A stretch of DNA of 64,000 nucleotides from Peromyscus leucopus (Eukaryota; Chordata; Mammalia; Rodentia; Cricetidae): contig NC_051069.1 in the NCBI RefSeq assembly GCF_004664715.2, positions 2,286,501 through 2,350,500 on the forward strand, read 5' to 3'. The position numbers and the translations under genes were made by a program. Of this stretch, positions 24,981 through 36,946 are shown in pieces (position 1 is the first letter of the stretch; every line of letters begins with the position of its first letter). Under the pieces are notes generated by a model that worked only from the letters and a program-made list of their open reading frames with translations, made no database searches and was not told the origin of the DNA.

Positions 24981-24981
<1 letters not shown>

Positions 24982-24995
24982 GTGCACGCGTGTTT

Positions 24996-25135
24996 TGATT
25001 TTTGAGACAGGGTCTCAGGCATCCTAGGCTATTCTAACTCACTTTCTAGTCAAGGATAACCTTAAACTCCCAATTCTCCTGCCTCAGCATGCTAAGTGCT
25101 AAAATTACAGCCATACACGACCATGCCTGATTTAA
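24996..25135 (-). repeat. B1/RSINE1-type SINE
   Basis: Reverse 'tttttgagacagggtctcagg' to 'atacacgaccatgcctg', diverged. Confidence 0.65.
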
Positions 25136-25246
25136 AAAAAAAAATGTTTTTTTGGTTTGTTTATTTAAAATTATGAGCAGGGATAAACCCTGCGATCTCT
25201 TTCCTGCTAGTGTCCATCTACGAAGGATCTCTTTATTAAAATGAGG

Positions 25247-25425
25247 AAGGGGTTGGAGAAATGGCTGCAGTTAGAGTTTGCTGCTGTTCCAGAGGACCTG
25301 AGTTCAGTTCCTAGTACCTACACTGCTCACAACTGCCTATAACTCCAGCTCCAAGGGATCTGTAGGCACCCAAATACACATAACACACACATACCACCAC
25401 CACCACCAATAATAATAAAATAAAT
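25247..25425 (+). repeat. B3 SINE
   Basis: Forward B3 from 'ggggttggagaaatggctgc' to an AATAA tail. Confidence 0.8.
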
Positions 25426-26228
25426 GAAATGGTGCAAACTCACAGCTAAACAAGTTGAAATTCATTACTAATATATGATTTCTAAATGTCTTACATGCCA
25501 TTTCATCCAGTGTCCCCCTCAATTTGTCCCTTGACCGGGCTCTCTGCACTTTCCTTGTGCGACGGAACTTCATCTCCCCACAGCAAACTGAGTCTGTATA
25601 AAACCCTCTATCATGAGTTATGCCCTGGGTACCCAGAGCAGGACTGAGTTCAAGCCGAAGAAGCCACATAAATACAGCTGGAATTGCTTAGGGTGTATTT
25701 CACATCATGAGAACTGCACACGTGGAGGAAACAGGAGTGATGCGCACATCAGCCACCCCACCGCACAGCTGAGCACACCCTGGGGGTCCATGATGCCCCA
25801 CTTAGGCAAACTCTCCTTCCGAGCCAAGTCAGCATGCAGAGAGGAAAAAAAAAAAAAAAAACCTCTCAAAGAAAATAGTGGGAAGGCCTGCCAGGAAACC
25901 AGCGAGCCATTCCCAGTCAGCAGAAGGGCTCTGCTGACAAGAGACAACCCGCTCTCAATTAGGGCTTCTCTGTTTTCATGGACTTGGGAATCTGAAACTC
26001 TTAGAAACTGATGGGGAGCGAAGCGGGATGCTCATTAGTGAATGGAGCTCTTGTGTGAGCGTGTAGAGAACAGCATTCTTTGCACTTGCCTGGAATTGAG
26101 GACAGAGATATAGAGGGTGTCTCACCATAGTGAGGACTCTGACCACAGAGGAAATTGTCTTTTATCTTCTTTGCTGATAAAGTTACATTCGGGAACAAAT
26201 CTGATGATCTGAGTCTCTCTGAGCAAAG

Positions 26229-26432
26229 CTTTAAAAGTTTTGTTTATTTATTTTATGTATGTTGAGTGTTTAGCCTGCGCCATGTACATGCATGGTGCTC
26301 ATGGAGGTCAGAAGAGGATACTGGATCCCCTGGAGTTATGGATGGTTGTGAGTCACCCAACATGTAGGTGCTGGGATTCAAATCTGGGTCCTCTAGCCAG
26401 TGCTCTTAACTGCTTGGCCATCTCTCTAGTCC
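26229..26432 (-). repeat. B3 SINE
   Basis: Reverse B3 with 'ggaggtcagaagaggatact' and 'cttggccatctctctagtcc'. Confidence 0.8.
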
Positions 26433-26443
26433 TAACCTTTTTT

Positions 26444-26575
26444 TTTTCCCCTCATTTTTTTGAAATAGGGTTCCTGGATAGAGCCCTGGCTGTCTTGGAA
26501 CTTACCATGTAGACTAGGTTAGCCTCAAAATTACAGAGCTCTACCTGTCTCTGCCATCACACTCAGCTCTCCATT
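26444..26575 (-). repeat. B1 SINE fragment
   Basis: Reverse, diverged B1: 'gccctggctgtcttggaac' and 'ctgtctctgccatcacac'. Confidence 0.6.
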
Positions 26576-27149
26576 CTGAAGTCTCTAAATTTCTTCTCTA
26601 CTTTCAGTTTTTGACGCTAATTTTTATTTACTGCTATTCAGCCCAAAGCAGGTGGCGGCATACTTCCTTTGCGCCGCAGCCTAAGGCAAGCCCCCAGAGG
26701 CCAGTCGAGACACTTCCTGTGTCCCCTGACATAGCTCTTTTTATAATAGTCACAGGTCACTGGTACATCACAACAATCCCGTGTGGCCATGATTATTCCT
26801 ACTTTTGCTTTTTCAAACGAGAGCATCAAGCTTGGCAGGAAGAAAGATTCCTTGGGACAACACAATTTGTTAGCAACAAAGGCGAGACTTGGAACTAGAA
26901 AGCCTCTGATGTCTTAAAGGCAGGAATAGATGCTACAGTGTCTGGAGCAATAGTTGACCATCTCCCAATCACAGCTCCAGGCTCACTCAGGCAATGCCTG
27001 GTGTGTCCACGTTGGCTCACCAGGAACTTGAGTCTGCTCTATCTAGCATCAAAGCTTTACTCTGATCTCAACACCAGCCTCTCCCAATCACAACATATAA
27101 CTGAATGAAGCCTCAGAATCAAGCATTATGAAATGTAATATGGTTTTAT

Positions 27150-27187
27150 TTAAAAGACATTTTTATTTTATGCATGTGAATGTTTTT

Positions 27188-27243
<56 letters not shown>

Positions 27244-27255
27244 GCGCCCTTGGTG
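27150..27255 (-). repeat. B3 SINE, left part (split by LTR), with (TG)n
   Basis: The reverse B3 carries a (TG)n expansion at 27196-27243. It stops at 'cgcccttggtg' and resumes at 27591 with 'ctggtggccagac'. Confidence 0.75.
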
Positions 27256-27590
27256 TGCTGTGGAACAAATCTTTGTACACTGTAAATATATATTGCTCTC
27301 ATTGTTATTGAAGGGCTGACTGATTCATGGCTAGGCAGGATTTTTAGGGCAGAGAGAATGCTGAGAAAAAGGAGGGTGGAGTCGGAGGTGTCACCAGCCA
27401 GATGCAGAGGGAGCAAGATCGGTACAAGATGAGGTAACAAGCCATGAGCCATGTGGCGGCACATAGAAATAGGTTAATTTGTTATAAGAGCTAGATAAAA
27501 ACAAGCCTAAGCTATTGGCTGAGCATTTATAATTAATATATAATTAATATTTGGGTGCAGCTGCTGGGACACAAAAAACCTTCACCAACA
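27256..27590 (+). mobile_element. Solitary LTR of the TGYTGTGG family, nested in a B3
   Basis: It starts TGCTGTGGAAC and ends in ACCAACA. It shares blocks with 31394-31741: 'tttgtacactgt' near the start, 'aggcagga', a later 'ggttaattt' and 'ttataattaat'. Flanks ttggtg and ctggtg agree at five of six bases and look like a target-site duplication. The B3 continues on both sides. Confidence 0.7.
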
Positions 27591-27700
27591 CTGGTGGCCA
27601 GACAAGGGAGTTGGATACTCCTGGGACTAGAATTGCATATGTTTGTGAGCCACCATGTGGAAGCTGGGGAACAGCCTGCGAAGACATCTCTCCAGCTTCA
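27591..27700 (-). repeat. B3 SINE, right part
   Basis: Continuation of the B3 interrupted at 27255: 'tgtttgtgagccaccatgtgg' to 'catctctccagcttc'. Confidence 0.75.
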
Positions 27701-28582
27701 TAAATGCAATATGTTTTTTGCTTTAGTAACTTAATGGGACTGTCCATCAAATGACAATTCTAATTAAATCCTGTAGATCAGTTTTTTTTTTATTTTAAAG
27801 TAATTAAAACCATAAAATGTGCACCACTAAAACTACCTTCAATATAAAATTTTCTATCCAGAAACCTGGAGTCCCTTTCAATATACTCTTGGGACACCTG
27901 CCAAGTAGTATAGAGTAGTATGGATATGGAAGGGACAAGGGACTAGGCCATGGCTATGCATCCCTCAGAGATGTTTTGAGAGAGCATATAAAATAAAGAG
28001 ACTTTCGATACTATAGATCACCTGCAGACCTTGGTCACAGGATTCAGCAGAGAGGGTGGGACTTGGGTAAGAAGACAAGTAGAATCCCTTTAGATAACTA
28101 AACTTCAGGCTGACCTCCCTAGACAAAGGCCCCAAATGTGCTGTTCTAAACATTCCGTGGACAGTCCAGAAAGGTGGCGACTAACTTTTAAAACTCCACA
28201 CAAATAGGAAGGAAAGGAAGCAAACTGCCTTCAAAGGAGAAGTAAGAGGCCTCCATCCCCCACTGATGAGGCATATTCCAGACCACTTGAAAATGAGTCA
28301 CTGCAACCTTGGGGGATCTGAGCCCTTGGAGCTGAATGTGACAGTCTCATGACTAGGGTTTCTAGCCCAGAGCTTGTCCTTATCCAGGTCCTTCAGGCTA
28401 AGGCATGAGTCAGACCTTCATGCAGATGTTAGCATCTAGGCCTTAGGAAAATCACATCTGTTCTCTGCCCTCAGCTCTCTGTCCCAGAGACCCAAATCCA
28501 GTCAAGTCTTAGGATGGCTCTTAAGGACATGGTGTTCCTACAACCCAGAGGGCTCTGCCTGCCAGCTCAAACCTCATCCTGC

Positions 28583-28800
28583 ACCCGTGGACATGGTGGC
28601 ATGTGTCTGTTCAGAAGGGCTGATGCAGGAGGATGGCTTGAGCCCAAGAGTTTGAAGAATATGACAAGATTTCATCTTTGTTTCTTTGAGATAGTCTCAT
28701 TTTGTAAGCCAAACTGGCATGGAACTCATGATCCTCCTGCCTCAGTCTCCTAAACACCAGAACATGAGGCAAGTACCACACACCTGGTGTGGCTGCATCC
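28583..28800. repeat. 7SL-like fragment followed by a reverse B1-like SINE
   Basis: About 28583-28676 is a forward Alu/B1-like remnant ('atggtggcatgtgtctgttc'). About 28677-28800 is a reverse B1-like remnant. Confidence 0.5.
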
Positions 28801-29439
28801 CCCGCCACCTTCCTGTGACCCAAACTTGTAATCCTGCCCACTTCCACTGCCTAAGTGCTGGGATCTTGTCTGCGTGCTACCACACTCAGCTCGGTGCAGG
28901 TTAGAACTATCTGGCTGTTCTTTCTGATGCTGGGAATCAAATCCACTTGTTGATGCATCCGGATAATCCAGCTGTTCCATTCTAGAAACAACAGCAAACA
29001 AAAAAAAACCTCACCACCACCTCATGTCCGACTTCATCCACAAAACCGAAAAGGTCCTTATGGAACAGTATCGTTTACTGAAGCCAGTGTTTCTGTCCCC
29101 AGGAGGGTTATCAAACCCTGGCGTCTGTGACACTGGTGTCAGTCAGGAAGGAATAGGCTGAAGGGCATCATGGAATGAATACAGAGTGAAGGAGGGTGAG
29201 TGGAAGTCTAGGGCAGGGAGCGAGTGAGTGCAGAAAAACCACCCACAGCAGCAAGTAGAGACGAGGGCATGGGCATGACAGAGGGAACACGCTGGTAGGC
29301 AAGCACGTAAGAGCAGCCACTGGGCATTTTTGCAGGGTAGGATGCAGGCACTGGAGGTGGATGGCTGGATTTAACCATCAAGGCGGCACCTGGGCTTAGT
29401 GCTACACGCTCCACCCTGCAGATAAGCAAGAGGTGCTGA

Positions 29440-29662
29440 GAACGTCTAAATTAGTTAGTTAGGTACTTCTCCGTGTATATGTACCCGTGTGAGTTTGTGT
29501 GCATGGTGTATGTGCAGGAGCCAACAGAAGCCAGAAGAGGGGCCTCTGACCCCCTGGAACTGGAGTTGCAGGTGGTTATGAGCTGCAGTGTTGGGATTTG
29601 AACCTGGGTCTTATGTAAGAGCAGCAAATACTTTTAACCACTGGGTCACCTCTCCTGTCTCA
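29440..29662 (-). repeat. B3 SINE
   Basis: Reverse B3 with 'gaagccagaagaggggcctc' and 'tgggatttgaacctgggtc'. Confidence 0.75.
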
Positions 29663-29823
29663 GATGCTAAGAACTTCAATTATAGGTTGATAATAACTTA
29701 GTAAAAGTCACAGGCGACTGAACCCCAAATGCCAAACACCAATAACCGTGAGTTCTTTGATTATAAAACTAGAGACATATTTAACTGATATGATTTAGTA
29801 TATATATAAGCACACATACATAA

Positions 29824-29825
<2 letters not shown>

Positions 29826-29852
<27 letters not shown>
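29826..29852 (+). repeat. (CA)n microsatellite
   Basis: About 13 CA units just left of an RSINE1. Confidence 0.93.
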
Positions 29853-29854
<2 letters not shown>

Positions 29855-29873
29855 TCATATGTATAGATGAAAA

Positions 29874-30097
29874 AAATTTTTTTTGAGACAGGGTCTCATA
29901 TAGCCCAGAGCTGCCTTGAATTTACTATACAGCCAAGAGATGACCTTGATCTTCTGACAGTCCTGCATCTACCTCTCCAGGGCTGGGATTGCAGACATGC
30001 ACCACCATGCCTAGTTTTATGGATTGATGGGGTAGATCCAAAGGATGGGGATTGTAGACAAGCCCTCTTCTAACTAAGCCATGACCATCTCCAGCCC
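29874..30097 (-). repeat. RSINE1/B4 SINE
   Basis: Reverse composite SINE, 'tttttgagacagggtctcat' to 'actaagccatgaccatctcc'. Confidence 0.8.
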
Positions 30098-30560
30098 TAC
30101 AAAATATTCTGAACTGGTATTATCTTGAGAAAGTTCAGCAAATAGTTGTCCAAGTTACAGGATAAAGTGTCCTCAATTCAATCTCTTCACCTTCCATGGT
30201 ATTTCAGAGTTGCCACCACCATTCGGCCAGATGTGTCTGCCCTTTACAGCAAGGAGGAGCCTCTAAGACCCAGGGTGGAGAGATGTGTAAAATGCCCCTA
30301 AAGATGAACTGGGGTTTCTGGCAAGTTCCATACTTGGCATGCCTGAGCGCTTGGCCTGGAAAAGCACCATCAATATCCAGAACATGATTCCGGACCACAA
30401 AACTCCTGATAGTTTAACATAAATCTTTCCAGATTCCCTTTAAACCCGTTTCCTCTTTAAAAGAACGGATTATTATGTGCTGGCCATTAAGCCATGAGGT
30501 ACTTAATATCCAACTGGGGGACCAGGGTGGCCAAGTCAAATTCAGCTATATCCTGTGCCT

Positions 30561-30583
30561 TTTTTTTTTTTTTTTTTTTTTTT
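30561..30583 (+). repeat. T homopolymer
   Basis: An uninterrupted T run about 140 bp from the loop-2 exon donor, intron side. Confidence 0.85.
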
Positions 30584-30689
30584 GGCAAGTAGCCTAACTT
30601 GTGGGCATTTCTGTGACCACAGCCCTTCACTAATCTGGCCTTCTCGTTCTAGGGCACAGTTCCTGACTGCTGGAGAACTCCAGCTCTTA

Positions 30690-30839
<150 letters not shown>

Positions 30840-31275
30840 TCAGTTCTGTGGGGGCTGGATGTGCTGTCCAGAAGCATCTAAGGCTGGCCACAGGAAAGCC
30901 ATGTGACTTACAGTACAAGCCTGCAGGATGTCACTTGGCCAAATGAACACCAGACAGGAAACACAAAAGAAAGAACTGTAAGACGCAAGTGTGTCAGAGT
31001 CCCAAACAGAGACATAAGTGTGGAACACCCCGGCCTCTGGAACTGAGGGCCATCTTGGGGATAGCACAGCCGAGGGGGAGGGATGACAGGATGTGTTTGT
31101 GAAGACAAGTTAGCTAGACTGGAGCCCTGCGGATGGTGGGAGCTGGGAGCATCAGAGGTTTATGCCACTCTGCTTGTGAGAACCTGTTTCTGAATCTGAT
31201 CTCGGTGGAGTGTTGGACCTGGATAATTCTTTGATGGGGCTTAAGGGAGAGTGTCCTACACATCTTAGATCTTTG

Positions 31276-31393
31276 TTTGCTTGTTTGTTTGTTTTTGAGG
31301 CATGCTTTTCTGTAGTCCAGGCTGACCTTGAACTCCCCATGTAGCCCAGGATGACCCTGAATTTCTAGTCCTCCTGTTTCCATTCCCCAAGTG
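31276..31393 (-). repeat. RSINE1/B4 SINE, left part (split by LTR)
   Basis: The reverse B1-like half ends at 'attccccaagtg'. The tRNA-like half resumes after the LTR, at 31742. Confidence 0.65.
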
Positions 31394-31741
31394 TGTTGTG
31401 GGACATTTGTACACTGTGAAGAGGTATTTTATTGCTGTGATGGGTGTAATAGAAAGCTGAACGGCCAGGCAGGAGAGATAGGCAGGATTCCCGGGCAGAG
31501 AGAAAAGGATAACCGAGACTCACAGGAGACGTCATGGAGACGCCGAATAAGTGGGACCACAGAATGGGAGAGAGGTGAAGGCCACGTGGTAGAATGTAGA
31601 TTAATTTTAAAAAAGTGGGTTAATTTAAGTTGTAAGAGCTAGCGGGTCAAGCCTAAGCTAAGGTTGAGCTTTCATAATTAGTAACAAGTCTCCGTGTCAT
31701 TATTTGGGAGCTGCTGGCCCGAAGAAAAGTCCACTTACACA
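31394..31741 (+). mobile_element. Solitary LTR of the TGYTGTGG family, nested in an RSINE1
   Basis: It starts TGTTGTGGGACATTTGTACAC and ends CTTACACA. Internal blocks include 'ggttaatttaagttgtaaga' and 'cttcataattag'-like text before 'tctccgtgtcattatttggg'. Short TGTG flanks on both sides may be a target-site duplication. It is the best-preserved of three copies in this window. Confidence 0.75.
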
Positions 31742-31860
31742 TGTGCTTGGGCTACGGTCCTTTGCCCCATGCCAGGTCTCACGAGGGGCTAGGGAACAAA
31801 CCCAGGAGGCTGTGCATGCTAAGCAAGCACTGTACCCACCGAGCCATGTCCCCGGCCCTA
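31742..31860 (-). repeat. RSINE1/B4 SINE, right part
   Basis: tRNA-like half: 'ggctgtgcatgctaagcaag' and 'cccaccgagccatgtccc'. Confidence 0.65.
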
Positions 31861-32511
31861 CAACGCAGGACATTTAGTAGCATGAGTGACTTCTGCTTGC
31901 TAGAGGCTAGCAAGCAACACAGCCTTCGAGGAGGAGCAGTGTCAAGTGCTGCAGTCCCTGAGGCTTTGTCTGAAGAATATATCCCCTCACTAACTTTAAC
32001 CGAACACCCAGCAGGCACACAGGGCAGGGGCATGTCTGGTGACTTTGATGCGCCTGGTGTCTGAACCTTAGCTCAAAAAATATCTTCTAACTGGCTCGGT
32101 GAATGAAGTGGCCCACATACGTTGACAACTGGCTATGCCAACCCCAACTCATTCCCCGCTGAGCGACCTTTTGGTCTTTAGAAATTTCCAGGAAGTTCCC
32201 CCAGCCGTCTACTTCTAACCTGGCCAGACATAACCACAGATTTTTACAGCAATCGCATTACAAAATAATATGCTGTATCTAGATGACAGGAGTTTATGCC
32301 GGCTCATCAATCTCTCTTGAACTTGGCAGGAGTTTTAATAATTAAAAACCATCTCTGAAAGTAAGATGCCTTCACCTGGCTGCCACGAAACCCACAAGGT
32401 AGGACTTGCAGCCTCCCTGACCTTCTCAGAGGACAGCACATTGAGGTTATGCGTTTGGAATGAAAAGAAAGGTGGCATCTCAAAAGTGAGCGTGAAGAAG
32501 CTGTGGCAAAG

Positions 32512-32980
32512 GATGGTGGTGGAGCACCGGGGTGGGGGAGCACGGTGGTGGAGCACCATTGTGGGGGAGGACAGTGGTGGCACACTGGTGTGGGGGAGGA
32601 TGGTGGGGGAGCACCTGCATGGGGGAGGATGGTGGTGGAGCACCATTGTGGGGGAGCATGGTGGTGGCACACTGGTGTGGGGGAGGATGGTGGTGGAGTA
32701 CCATTGTGGGGGAGCATGGTGGTGGCACACTGGTGTGGGGGAGGATGGTGGTGGAGCAGTGGCATGGGGGAGCATGGTGGGGGAGCACCTGCATGGGGGA
32801 GGATGGTGGTGGAGCACCATTGTGGGGGAGGATGGTGGTGGAGCACTGTTGTGGGGGAGGATGGTGGTGGAGCAGTGGCATGGGGGAGCATGGTGGTGGA
32901 GCACCTGCATGGGGAGGATGGTGGTGGTGCACCTGCATGGGGGAGGATGGTGGTGGTGCACCTGCATGGAGGATGGTGGG
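32512..32980 (+). repeat. 29-bp G-rich minisatellite, about 16 copies
   Basis: The unit is 'ggatggtggtggagcaccat' followed by 'tgtggggga'; neighbouring units are 29 bp apart where measured. The variable part alternates among four variants: caccattgtg, caccTGCatg, cacACTGGtg and cagTGGCatg. Each unit has several GG and G5 runs on the plus strand. No stop codons arise in any plus-strand frame over most of the array. Confidence 0.95.
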
Positions 32981-33105
32981 GCTTGGGGGGAGACATTTAA
33001 ATGAAGCAAGACTAGCCCCTCACTGGGGCTAGGAGAGCAAGCCTGTTTTGCTTTCACGCAGTTAACAGAAAGCTGCTCCAAGTGTTGCTACTCCTTAAGG
33101 CAGCT

Positions 33106-33275
33106 CTCCTGGCTGGGGATGCAGTGCAGTCCGGAGCCTGCTTGCCTAGCATGCAGGAAGTCCCGGAGTCAATCCAAGCATCACATACAGGAGCGTATAA
33201 TCCTAGCCCTTGGGAGTGAAGGCAGGAGAATCAGGATTTCAAGGCCAGCCTGGGGGACACCCCCTCAAAAATAAA
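33106..33275 (+). repeat. RSINE1/B4 SINE
   Basis: Forward: 'ggctggggatgcagtgcag' head, 'gcctgcttgcctagcatgc' and a B1-like right half. Confidence 0.75.
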
Positions 33276-33334
33276 CAAGAACGAATGTGTGCATATATCC
33301 TCCTGTAGAAGCTCCTCCCAGGCTTGGTTTTCTT

Positions 33335-34235
33335 TCCTTTGTTCTTTCTTTTAAATTTGATTTCCATCCACCTTTTCATTTTGCTCAAGTGTCTTGCAGA
33401 CTAGCTTATGACCACTGGTTGCAGCCCATTCAGTGGCTGAGCAATGGGAGCTGCAGCCCAGTCCTCAGGGGTCCACAGGGAACTGCTGGACAGGCACAGA
33501 GGGCACCTGCACACCTCAGACCAGTGACCCAGGAGCTGGCAAGGTCCATTCACCCTGCAGTTCCTCCTTGGCCAAATCTTTTTCAGCCTTCTCCATCTTC
33601 TTATGGCCTCTGTAGAAGAAGAGCTTGAGCATGACCTCCAATAGGCACTCATGGGAGAGGGTGCTACACACACTCAGACCTTCCCAGGTCAGCATCTCAT
33701 CAGACCCCCTGGGTGAGCTTCCTGTTGCTGCATGGGATGGCAATGACCCCACAGTACAGAAGAGAATCTGGATTATACAGAGAGATGGTGGGCAGGTTGA
33801 CATAAGATGCCTTTGTGAGGGGTTGAAGGCCAATCCCGGGGTCAGCCACCATCAGAAGCCACTGCTCCCTGAAGGTCGCTTGGATCTAGTTTGTGAATGT
33901 TCTAGGTGTGAAACAGCCAGCAACCGGAGTGGTTCCAGTGGCAGCCAGATGTCAGGACAGCTCATTGGCCAGTGTTCCTGGAGATGATGCTGACCTCGGC
34001 GGTGTTCCCAAGGGCAAGAAAGGCTCGAGCTGACAGCAGCAGCTTCTCCCAGGTCCTCTTCAGGCTCTTGACAAAGAGGCCATCACTGTGCCTTTTGTAG
34101 CTGTGTTGTGCCATCTGGAGATCAAGAGTGGCACCACCTAAGTATGTTCCTGTGGCAAGGAATGTGAGGACATCCTCTTCCTACATTTGCAGGACATCAA
34201 GGGCTCCAGACACAGGAATCAAGAATAAAGAAGCC
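33335..34235 (-). pseudogene. Rpsa-ps: RPSA (40S ribosomal protein SA / laminin receptor) processed pseudogene
   Basis: Read on the minus strand without introns, the segment starts at 34213 with SGALDVLQM, the RPSA N-terminus after the initiator. The initiator ATG is GTG (34211-34213). Recognisable RPSA blocks follow: the [13 protein letters not shown] helix, SYVNLPTI with a following IAIPC-like strand, the FYR...KEE/LQGEW segment and EDWAAAP near the C-terminus (about 33460). A 3' UTR-like stretch with 'ggtggatggaaat' extends to about 33340. Several frameshifts and stops break the frame, so it is a dead retrocopy of a very frequently retroposed ribosomal-protein gene. Confidence 0.85.
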
Positions 34236-34484
34236 ACAGGGATCCCGCCATGGACAGAAAGTTCCTCCTGGACTTCTCCACCTCCAATGGCTTCAGCAAT
34301 CCAGCAATTCAGGCAATTAGCCACTTTTAAAAATGGAGTGACCATGGAAACTCCTTTTGGCATTGTTCCAAGGGCAAAGTATCATAAAAGTAAATTTTTC
34401 TATTCTTCCTGGTCAGAAATAGTTATTCTAAGCTGGTGCCAATATGGCCACTTTTCCCTCCTAACAGTGTTGAAGACGATGGAT

Positions 34485-34790
34485 TGTAGTGGGTAGCCAT
34501 TCCAACCTTGATCTGGAAGTTCCAACCCCCATTGAGGCTTCGGTAACTGTCACATCTACAAGGCGGGGCCAAGAGAGGACCCTGAAGACCTGAGATCCGG
34601 ATGCGCCCTCTCTTTTGGTTCCTGGACCCTGGACGCTGGAGGTAGACTGAGCAGAGTTCTCCAGAGAACACCGCCGGACTGTGCCATGTCTTTCCCAGAC
34701 CCTGCAACCTACCTATCCCTTCATTTGTAAATTACGCCACTAAATAAACCTCCCTTTTAACTACGTGGAGTGGCCTTAATAATTTCACCA
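34485..34790 (+). mobile_element. LTR of the TGTAGTGGGTAGCC family
   Basis: About 306 bp, starting TGTAGTGGGTAGCCATTCC, with AATAAA at 34743-34748 and ending TTTCACCA. It aligns along its whole length to the minus-strand LTR at 13110-12793 ('ggaagttccaacccccattg' near the start, 'taactacgtggagtggcc' near the end) and then diverges. That common end point supports it as the LTR boundary. It has fewer CpGs than the 13110 copy. No clear target-site duplication was found. Confidence 0.75.
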
Positions 34791-35008
34791 GTAATGGAGC
34801 CAGGCATACAGATGGCACTTGGGGGAAGGAAACATTAGGGACAGAAGGGAGAGACAAAGACTAGAAGGAGAAAAGCCCTTATGAGAAAACAAGTAGTCAA
34901 GTTATAAACCAGACTCAACAGTTCCAAAGGAACCAGATGCTAAGCGCTCCAGTATCACTCTGGTTTGCATGCTGAAACAGTACCATCACTGGTTTGTGAT
35001 AACATGGG

Positions 35009-35205
35009 GCCAGAGAGGTGGAGAGCACTGGCTGCTCTTCTGGAGGACCTAGGTTCAATTCCTAGCCCCCGCATGGCGGCTCACAAACCATCTGTAACTC
35101 TAGTTCCAGGGGATCTGATCTCTCTTCTGTCCTCTGTGCGTACCAGGTACATACATGGTACACAGACATACAAACAGGCCAAATACCCATACACATTAAA
35201 AACAA
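35009..35205 (+). repeat. B2/B3-type SINE
   Basis: Forward: 'gagaggtggagagcactggc' head, 'ggatctgatctctcttctg' core and A-rich tail, ending about 50 bp from the residue 511-538 exon. Confidence 0.8.
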
Positions 35206-35252
35206 CAACAACACACCAAAGTGTACTGCACGCCAGATAAAGCAGAAACTTA

Positions 35253-35360
<108 letters not shown>

Positions 35361-36181
35361 TCAGATTCCATCCTAGACATTTCTTTGGCTAAAAACATCC
35401 TTAAGTGGGTATGGCTAGCTTCATCAGAAGGTGGACCTTTCTAGTTGTGGTCTTTGAGGTTTCACACTTTATGCTGCTGTCACAGAAAGTTTATCCTCTG
35501 GCTTAGCTGACTACGACCTAATGGGGGGTGATGAAGCTCTGGCCCCCCAGGTGATCTGTAAGTGAGACTACAGCTCTCTAGAACACATGTCCACTTGTCT
35601 GCGGATCCCTAAAAATGTCTGAGCAGTACATGAAGTTATTTTTCCTAAGTTCTGACTAAGCGAAGAAAAAGGGAGCCCTCAAGCTCACTCATCAAGTATG
35701 TCAACTAAAACTTGGTCATTGTTCTTAGAAGCAGCATTAAAGCTGTGCCCATCTGCCCTGGCCTCAATGCTCAGGGACCGTGGTTAACAAGAGACTAGCT
35801 GGGAAGAAAGATTATATCTGTGGATTTCCAGAGGACCAAGAAGCATCCAAGAGCCATGACCCCAAATTCTATTAGGACCCTACATAGTTGTGGACCCTGT
35901 AGGCACCTAGTTACTCACTTTGTAAGGGAAAGCACCCAAGTTAGTCCCAGTGCCCATGGGAAAGCAAAGGAATGGAACTTTGCAACTGTCAAGACACAAA
36001 AACCTATTGCTTCAGCAGCTGCAGTACATGCCAGGGAGATCTGTGCTTTAAAATAAGCAGCCCTGGAGACAGTGCTTTGTTTTAACTCTTCAAATTCGTT
36101 CCAGGTCCTATTTGTTGAATGAATAAATAACATGGATCTCTATTGGTTCATGAGAAAACAAACCCCAACCCTAAAGGCTCA

Positions 36182-36580
<399 letters not shown>

Positions 36581-36636
36581 TCAGATCTGAAGATGAAGGA
36601 AACTCATTTCCAAGAAGAGAGCTGGCTCCCTAGACA

Positions 36637-36946
36637 GTGTCACTTTTATTTATTTATTTATTTTTGTGTGTATATGTGTGTATACACGGTCCTGTGTATG
36701 TGGGCGCACGGTGGTGTCACTTTTATTTATGTATTTATTTTTGCGTGTGTATGTGTGTATACACGTTCCTGTATATGTGGGCGCACGGTGGTGTCACTTT
36801 TATTTATGTATTTATTTTTGCGTGTGTATGTGTGTATACACGGTCCTGTGTATGTGGGTGCACGGTGGTGTCACTTTTATTTATGTATTTATTTTTTTGC
36901 GTGTGTATGTGTGTATACATGGTCCTGTGTATGTGGGCGCACGGTG
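36637..36946 (+). repeat. 77-bp tandem repeat, four copies
   Basis: Copies start at 36637, 36714, 36791 and 36868, each opening gtgtcacttttatttat and closing gtgggcgcacggtg or nearly so. Copies 2-4 share changes absent from copy 1 (tgtattta, gcgtgtgtatg). The last copy has two extra T. The array lies in the intron between the exons at 37429 and 36409. Confidence 0.95.

Noticed and set aside
32512..32980. Regular 29-bp direct repeats suggestive of a CRISPR array
   Set aside because: Units are contiguous with no unique spacers, and the host is a mammal.
32307..33081. Long open frames (150-250 codons) on both strands, Pro/His- or Gly/Trp-rich
   Set aside because: They are translations of the 29-bp minisatellite, which has no stop triplets in its unit. 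No start context or gene structure.
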